A DNA stretch of 27,974 bases from Lachnoclostridium sp. UBA1308. Its GTDB lineage: Bacteria > Bacillota > Clostridia > Lachnospirales > Lachnospiraceae. The notes below the pieces were generated by a model that did no database searches, had not been told where the DNA came from, and was given only the letters and a program-made list of their open reading frames with translations. The DNA is taken from positions 71,624-99,597 of the forward strand of contig DBTU01000015.1 in NCBI GenBank assembly GCA_002307215.1. The letters are read 5' to 3'. How positions within the stretch are numbered: position 1 is the stretch's first letter; every line of letters starts with the position of its first letter. Position numbers and translations under genes: made by a program. Below are positions 24,255-27,974 of this stretch, one piece after another.

Positions 24255-24465
24255 CAAAGGAACGGTACATTTGCAATGGGTATCCATTTTGCTTCCTGAT
24301 GTAACTTTCGTGTAATACTACACATTCGGGCGGGAGCTAAAGCAAACTGTCGGAGGGTAGCGGCCTCCGAGCCGCACCCTCCTAAAATGTCCATCCATGG
24401 ACATTTTCCAGCTTATATCGCTCCATCCCGAATGCAAGTATTACATGGAAAGTTACATAAGTCAG
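24255..24465 (+). mobile_element. MITE-like palindromic repeat, left copy (right end truncated)
   Basis: The copy begins CAAAGGAACGGTACATT. Its two arms are inverted versions of each other: GTAACTTTC, GTAATACT, CATTCGGG and GGAGC on the left recur inverted on the right. The core holds GC-rich GGAGGGT...ACCCTCC pairing and a perfect AAAATGTCCAT/ATGGACATTTT stem. It aligns, inverted and roughly 70 percent identical by eye, with 25269-25507. Its outermost right end (the AATGGGTAT part) is missing, and the methyltransferase fragment begins there. Confidence 0.7.
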
Positions 24466-25102
24466 CCAAGTAGATTGCGACAAGGAATCAATTAAAGATT
24501 GGTTGGATTATTACGCTTTTGATGAATACCCAACAGACAGAAGTTATTGTGAAGATGCAATTATTCGAATTTATGGCAGTTCAAACAATCGTTACTATAG
24601 CTCTCTACACGATATTCTAGGATCAATCGACCAACAAAGTTGCGATGTTATTATAATGAGTAATGTACTTCATGAAATAGATCCTTCAACATGGTTAAAT
24701 ATTTTTAAAAAAGATTCCACTTTAAATAGACTACTTAAGGATAATGGATATTTACTTATTGTAGCGGATTTATTAATTCCAATAGGTGAAAAACCTCATA
24801 AGAATGGATTCTTTATTTTAGGATTGGGCGAGATAAGAACATTATTTAGTATCACTGAACAGAATGGTAACTTTATATACACCGATGCTGATGATAAAAA
24901 CAGATTGCTTGCCTATATGATTCCCAAACAATGTTTACCAAATATAAGTAATGAATCTATCCAATCCACAATGAGAATCTTAAAAGATCACGCCAAAGAT
25001 GAAATCATAAAATTAAGAAAATGCAACGATTATAAAAGTGGAAAATTATTAGGTTTATGGACACAACAATTAGCTAATACCATTCTTTTTTTAAATGATT
25101 AA
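24461..25102 (+). pseudogene. N-terminally truncated methyltransferase-like gene fragment
   Basis: A plus-strand frame, open from 24461 and with a TTG at 24503, encodes about 200 residues. CDVIIMSNVLHEIDPSTW and DNGYLLIVADLLIPIGEKP resemble the middle and late strands of class I SAM-dependent methyltransferases. The glycine-rich SAM-binding motif that should come first is absent, so the gene has probably lost its 5' part where it joins the left MITE copy. It is noticeably more AT-rich than its neighbours and lies on the opposite strand. I do not recognise a specific family. No good ribosome site precedes the TTG. It is probably a remnant carried or exposed by the repeat. Confidence 0.55.
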
Positions 25103-25268
25103 CGCTCATTGCGAATATGCTTATTTCACAAAGTGACTACCAAGCGATTTCTTTTTTGCTCAAATGACAACACATCAGAAAGTGATATAAGGATTGCTCT
25201 TTCTATCAGTAATTAAACGATGTAAGGGTAAAATGCTGTTTAATACATACAACATATACGTAAAAACA

Positions 25269-25507
25269 GGTACATTAACAATGGGTATCTGTTTTGTTGA
25301 CTTATATAACTTTCTGAGTAATACTTGCTTTCGGATTGGAGCGATCAAGTCTGAAAAATGTCCATGGATGGTTATTTTAGGAGGGGCGGCATGGATGTCG
25401 CTATCCTCCGACAGACTTCATCAAGCTCCAAGCCGGAAGCTTAGTATTACCGGAAAGTTATAACAGGAAACAAAACAAATACCCATTATTAATGTACCGT
25501 ACCTTTG
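25269..25507 (-). mobile_element. MITE-like palindromic repeat, right copy (inverted relative to left copy)
   Basis: This copy is complete at both ends. It starts GGTACATTAACAATGGGTAT and ends with the inverse of GGTACATTAATAATGGGTAT plus CCGTACCTTTG. Inner arms repeat TATAACTTTC, GTAATACT and GGAGC. The centre keeps TGTCCATGGATGG and CCTCC pairing. It ends eight bases before the chemoreceptor stop codon, so it may act as that gene's 3' hairpin. The stretch 25103-25268 holds nothing I recognise. Confidence 0.7.
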
Positions 25508-25514
25508 CCGCTCA

Positions 25515-27023
25515 TCAGAACTTACATATAATATCGATGCATAACAGATAGATCTGCTTATCCTTGCCTTCGTAGGTGCAGGATAATGTCTTGCACAGAC
25601 CTCCGGTTGCCGTTGAAATATATTCGATGGAGGTGTACCATTCCTGAGGATTTTTTATTGCCTTCCGGAAATATTTCTTCTCTCCGTAATAATCACCGGG
25701 GATCGCCGGCTTAAAGTTATCATCCTGAGTCGCAAGAATATCAGGATTCATTACAGTATGGCTGTATTGATAGCCCGAAGCATCAATAATATAGAAGCAT
25801 TCGATATCAGGCTGACCCTTAATCGCTGTTTCCAGAACACGGTCTTTCTCACCTACACTCGAGGCATTCTTTAATACCTCAAACAAATGCTGTAGATAAC
25901 TCTTGCCTAGAGCTTCTATTCCGTTATGATAGGCAATGCTGTTTCCCTGACTAGTCAAATGGAATCTGGTCATTACATTCTTCAGACTTGCTGAAAGCTC
26001 GGATAGATTTGTGGCTACCGCACTGTTTTCCTGCGAATTAGCTGCATTATTCTGTACTACTCCGGAAATTTCAGTGATAATTGTTGAAGTACCTTTTAAG
26101 CTCTGTGCCTGCACTCCCGAAACCTCCGCAATATCGTTACACAGCTTTGTGACGTCTTCAATGGAAGAATGAATGCTTTGAAAGCTTTCTGATGTTTTAT
26201 TCGCAATATCGGCGCTTTCCTGAGCCGTCCTGATGCTGTTTTCTATCATCTGCGTTGTCTGACTGACCGCCTCTGCGCTCTTGTCTGCAAGCTTTCTGAC
26301 TTCACTTGCAACGACAGAAAAGCCTTTTCCGGTCTCCCCGGCACGTGCCGCCTCAATTGCGGCATTTAATGCAAGCAATTTTGTCTGCTCCGCAAGTCCA
26401 CTGATCATTGTGATAATACCTGAAATATCCTGAGAAGAGGTCTGTACCTTTTCAATCGAATCTAACATTTGTTCCATATACCGGCTCCCGACTATGGCTT
26501 CATGCTGTATATGATTAACGCTGTCAGATGCTTGTCTGGCACTCTGCGCATTATTTGTAGTCTGTTCTGTAATCTGATAGATGGTACCGGTCAGATCGTT
26601 GATTAATCCGGCTTGATCCGTAGCATTCTTCGCAATATGTGAGGCACCGCTTTCTACCTGATTGCAAAGTTTGTCTACTTCTGCAGTTAATGAATTAATT
26701 TCTTCAAAAGAGCTGTTTAACGAATGTCTGATTTTATGTAATGCATTTTTTATTGGCTGAAAATCGCCCTTATAATCAATATCTTTTGTAAAATCAACCG
26801 CCATATTACCGGCTGACAGATGAGCTAAGATATGTGAAATCTCATTAATGTACCCATTAAAAAAACTACTGATTTGGTTAATATCGTTCGCCAAATCACC
26901 CAACACTTTATAATTTTTCGTATCAATAGAAATATCCAGATTTCCATTAACAAATTGATGTGTACTGTTAATCAATTCTGCAGCTTCCCTAGTAATAGCC
27001 GCAATTTCCTCTTGTTTCCTCAT
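25515..27023 (-). CDS. Soluble methyl-accepting chemotaxis protein with C-terminal sensor domain
   Basis: A 502-residue chemoreceptor with no membrane segment. Two HAMP-like units occupy about 20-115 (FVNGNLDISIDTKNYKVLGD; LSAGNMAVDF). The signalling coiled coil runs about 120-355, with the conserved tip block LLALNAAIEAARAGETGKGF followed by SVVASEVRKLADKSAEAV. The last 120 residues (IECFYIIDASGYQYSHTVMNP; KKYFRKAIKNPQEWYTSIEY; STATGGLCKTLSCTY) resemble a Cache/PDC-type sensor. This domain normally lies outside the cell at the N-terminus; here it would be cytoplasmic and C-terminal. GAGGGGG precedes the ATG, and a strong promoter lies at 27119-27147. It could sense a cytosolic metabolite for CheA; no other chemotaxis genes are in the window. 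Confidence 0.9.
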   Translation of the reverse strand: MRKQEEIAAITREAAELINSTHQFVNGNLDISIDTKNYKVLGDLANDINQISSFFNGYINEISHILAHLSAGNMAVDFTKDIDYKGDFQPIKNALHKIRHSLNSSFEEINSLTAEVDKLCNQVESGASHIAKNATDQAGLINDLTGTIYQITEQTTNNAQSARQASDSVNHIQHEAIVGSRYMEQMLDSIEKVQTSSQDISGIITMISGLAEQTKLLALNAAIEAARAGETGKGFSVVASEVRKLADKSAEAVSQTTQMIENSIRTAQESADIANKTSESFQSIHSSIEDVTKLCNDIAEVSGVQAQSLKGTSTIITEISGVVQNNAANSQENSAVATNLSELSASLKNVMTRFHLTSQGNSIAYHNGIEALGKSYLQHLFEVLKNASSVGEKDRVLETAIKGQPDIECFYIIDASGYQYSHTVMNPDILATQDDNFKPAIPGDYYGEKKYFRKAIKNPQEWYTSIEYISTATGGLCKTLSCTYEGKDKQIYLLCIDIICKF

Positions 27024-27077
27024 ACCAATCCCCCTCGACCTTAGTACTTCAAATTACATATTTTCCCTTATGCAATG

Positions 27078-27117
27078 TAGAAAAGCAGCGGGGAAATAAA
27101 GCCTCGCTGCTTTTCTA
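27078..27117 (-). terminator. Hairpin terminator of ridA, overlapping the chemoreceptor start region
   Basis: TAGAAAAGCAGCG (27078-27090) pairs perfectly over 13 bases with 27105-27117. On the minus strand the right arm ends CTTTTCTA, a modest T-tract. It lies about 90 bases after the ridA stop. Confidence 0.7.
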
Positions 27118-27118
27118 T

Positions 27119-27147
27119 ACTATATATTACAACAATACTGATGTCAA
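27119..27147 (-). promoter_or_regulatory. Sigma-A promoter of the chemoreceptor gene
   Basis: On the minus strand TTGACA (27142-27147), a 17-base spacer and TATAGT (27119-27124) give a near-consensus promoter. The start, near 27112, falls inside the first arm of the ridA terminator. Confidence 0.75.
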
Positions 27148-27208
27148 TAAAAATAGTGCATATTTATTCAATAGAAGTTACCATCTTTGCCTGGGCTGTG
27201 AATAGTAA

Positions 27209-27592
27209 CTACTCAACTTCCACAAATGCGATAACTTCCACTTCACAAAGAACATCCTTCGGGAGCTTCTGTACTGCCACACAGGATCTTGCAGGTTTTC
27301 CGGTAAAGTACTGCGCATATACACCGTTAAACTCAGTAAAATCATCCATACTTTTTAAAAAGCAGGTAGTTTTTATGACATTCTCAAAGGAAGCCCCTGC
27401 TGCCTCTAAGATTGCCGAAATATTCTTCATCACCTGTGTTGTCTGTACAACAATGTCACCTTCAACTACCTGCCCGTTTTCCGGATTAATCGGAATCTGT
27501 CCTGAAGCATATAACATATTTCCATGAATCAAAGCCTGGGAATAGGGTCCGATCGCTGCCGGAGCTTTCTCCGTCTGAATTACTTTAAACAT
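27209..27592 (-). CDS. ridA: RidA family enamine/imine deaminase
   Basis: A small cytosolic protein of 127 residues that hydrolyses reactive 2-aminoacrylate-type enamines to keto acids and ammonia. It starts at ATG 27592, with GGAGG five bases upstream; the longer frame to 27604 adds four codons within the leader. APAAIGPYSQALIHGNMLYASGQIP is the family N-terminus. KPARSCVAVQKLPKDVLCEVEVIAFV is the C-terminal signature, including the substrate-binding Arg and the Glu near the end. Length is standard. It is a single-gene transcript between its own promoter and terminator. Its leader is almost entirely the three-hairpin repeat also found before the hydrogenase large subunit. Confidence 0.93.
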   Translation of the reverse strand: MFKVIQTEKAPAAIGPYSQALIHGNMLYASGQIPINPENGQVVEGDIVVQTTQVMKNISAILEAAGASFENVIKTTCFLKSMDDFTEFNGVYAQYFTGKPARSCVAVQKLPKDVLCEVEVIAFVEVE

Positions 27593-27606
27593 AATTACCT
27601 CCATTT

Positions 27607-27698
27607 CTGCGCATGCTTTCTGCGCATATGAAGTTCGTGCCGAGGATTACGCAGGCACAAACTTTAAGAATGAAAGATTCTAAAAATCTTTCATTCTT
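27607..27698 (-). repeat. Three-hairpin repeat, copy 2, forming the ridA leader
   Basis: Read on the minus strand: a 14-bp stem AAGAATGAAAGATT/AATCTTTCATTCTT (arms at 27685-27698 and 27666-27679), a second stem AAGTTTGTGCC/GGCACGAACTT (27654-27664 and 27631-27641), then TGCGCA at 27621-27626 and again at 27608-27613. The ridA ribosome site follows directly. The order and spacing match copy 1 at 1988-2098, while stem sequences differ in ways that largely keep pairing. Confidence 0.78.
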
Positions 27699-27719
27699 AT
27701 TCCATATATTTTTCTTTCC

Positions 27720-27748
27720 ATTATAAAGACAATACTATTTTATTTCAA
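27720..27748 (-). promoter_or_regulatory. Sigma-A promoter of ridA
   Basis: On the minus strand TTGAAA (27743-27748), a 17-base spacer and TATAAT (27720-27725) form a strong promoter. A start near 27713 would place the whole three-hairpin repeat in a leader of about 120 bases. Confidence 0.75.
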
Positions 27749-27767
27749 TACTAAATTTATCATTACC

Positions 27768-27934
27768 GTTCAGCCTGAAACGTTCAGCCTTCAAAGAAAT
27801 GAATCCAGACTGGGAAAAAATGATTTCCATATAGGAGTATTTGCATACGAATTACGTAATGCAACTTAGCGGAAGCGGCTCCTATATGGAAACATTTCTT
27901 TCCCGGTCTTGTCACTGTCCTTGCCAGGCTGAAC
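27768..27934. repeat. Long imperfect palindrome, MITE-like
   Basis: GTTCAGCCT at 27768 pairs with AGGCTGAAC ending at 27934. Inside, TTTCCATATAGGAG pairs with CTCCTATATGGAAA, GACTGGGAAA with TTTCCCGGTC, and TTGCAT with ATGCAA near the centre. An 11-base direct repeat, AATACTATTTT, flanks it at 27731-27741 and 27950-27960, which could be a target duplication of a slightly larger element. No coding potential is visible. Confidence 0.65.
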
Positions 27935-27974
27935 TTCGTCTATTAACGAAATACTATTTTCATTATGATCGTCT

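Noticed and set aside
25194..25463. 89-residue plus-strand reading frame
   Set aside because: It lies largely within the right MITE-like repeat and reflects its palindromic sequence.
27607..27698. Known riboswitch class
   Set aside because: No recognised aptamer core is visible, and the same structure precedes an unrelated gene, so only a generic leader repeat is claimed.

Overview
The window looks like chromosomal DNA of a low-GC anaerobic Firmicute, most likely a Lachnospiraceae-type Clostridium. The grounds are moderate AT-richness, strong AGGAGG-type ribosome sites with occasional TTG and GTG starts, CUT1 sugar importers without a local ATPase, two GH130 phosphorylases, a DUF5696-type protein and a cytosolic [NiFe] hydrogenase. 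Almost every gene is on the minus strand; the exception among intact genes is the SGNH esterase at 4750-5826. No tRNA, rRNA, CRISPR array, phage gene or transposase was seen.

Layout, left to right. (1) 1-150: a repeat with several hairpins. (2) 158-3021: a [NiFe] hydrogenase operon (small subunit, large subunit, maturation protease). A ~98-bp repeat has inserted directly before the large-subunit start. (3) 3233-3412: an array of about eight 23-24 bp tandem repeats. (4) 3436-5826: a GH130_2-like mannooligosaccharide phosphorylase divergent from an SGNH/CE2-like esterase. (5) 5885-18857: one long apparent operon of nine genes with two complete CUT1 uptake modules. One module has a 982-residue binding protein fused to two beta-sandwich domains, the other a conventional lipoprotein. 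Between them lie an NHL-propeller/TPR membrane protein, a Yip1-type membrane protein and a membrane-anchored DUF5696 protein. (6) 19249-20292: a LacI-family regulator. (7) 20620-24023: mannosylglucose phosphorylase, cellobiose 2-epimerase and mannose-6-phosphate isomerase in one operon, read manA-epimerase-phosphorylase. (8) 24255-25507: an island bounded by two inverted copies of a MITE-like repeat around an AT-rich methyltransferase fragment. (9) 25515-27592: a soluble chemoreceptor and ridA. ridA has a leader made of the same repeat that interrupts the hydrogenase operon. (10) 27768-27934: a long imperfect palindrome.

How the genes fit together: regions 4-7 are best read as uptake and phosphorolysis of beta-mannan oligosaccharides. 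The esterase could remove acetyl groups. Importers bring oligosaccharides in. GH130_2 shortens mannooligosaccharides to Man-1-P, the epimerase turns mannobiose into mannosylglucose, GH130_1 splits that to Man-1-P and glucose, and ManA feeds mannose 6-phosphate to fructose 6-phosphate (phosphomannomutase is not in the window). Clusters of TGCA half-sites occur upstream of the transport operon, the regulator and manA, but not in the GH130_2/esterase intergenic region, which suggests a LacI regulon covering only part of the locus.

The most unusual items are the nine-gene dual importer operon with its three accessory envelope proteins, the three-hairpin repeat found as a leader in front of two unrelated genes, the MITE-bounded island, and the hydrogenase small subunit with an altered proximal-cluster motif. 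All homology statements come from reading the sequence, without database searches.
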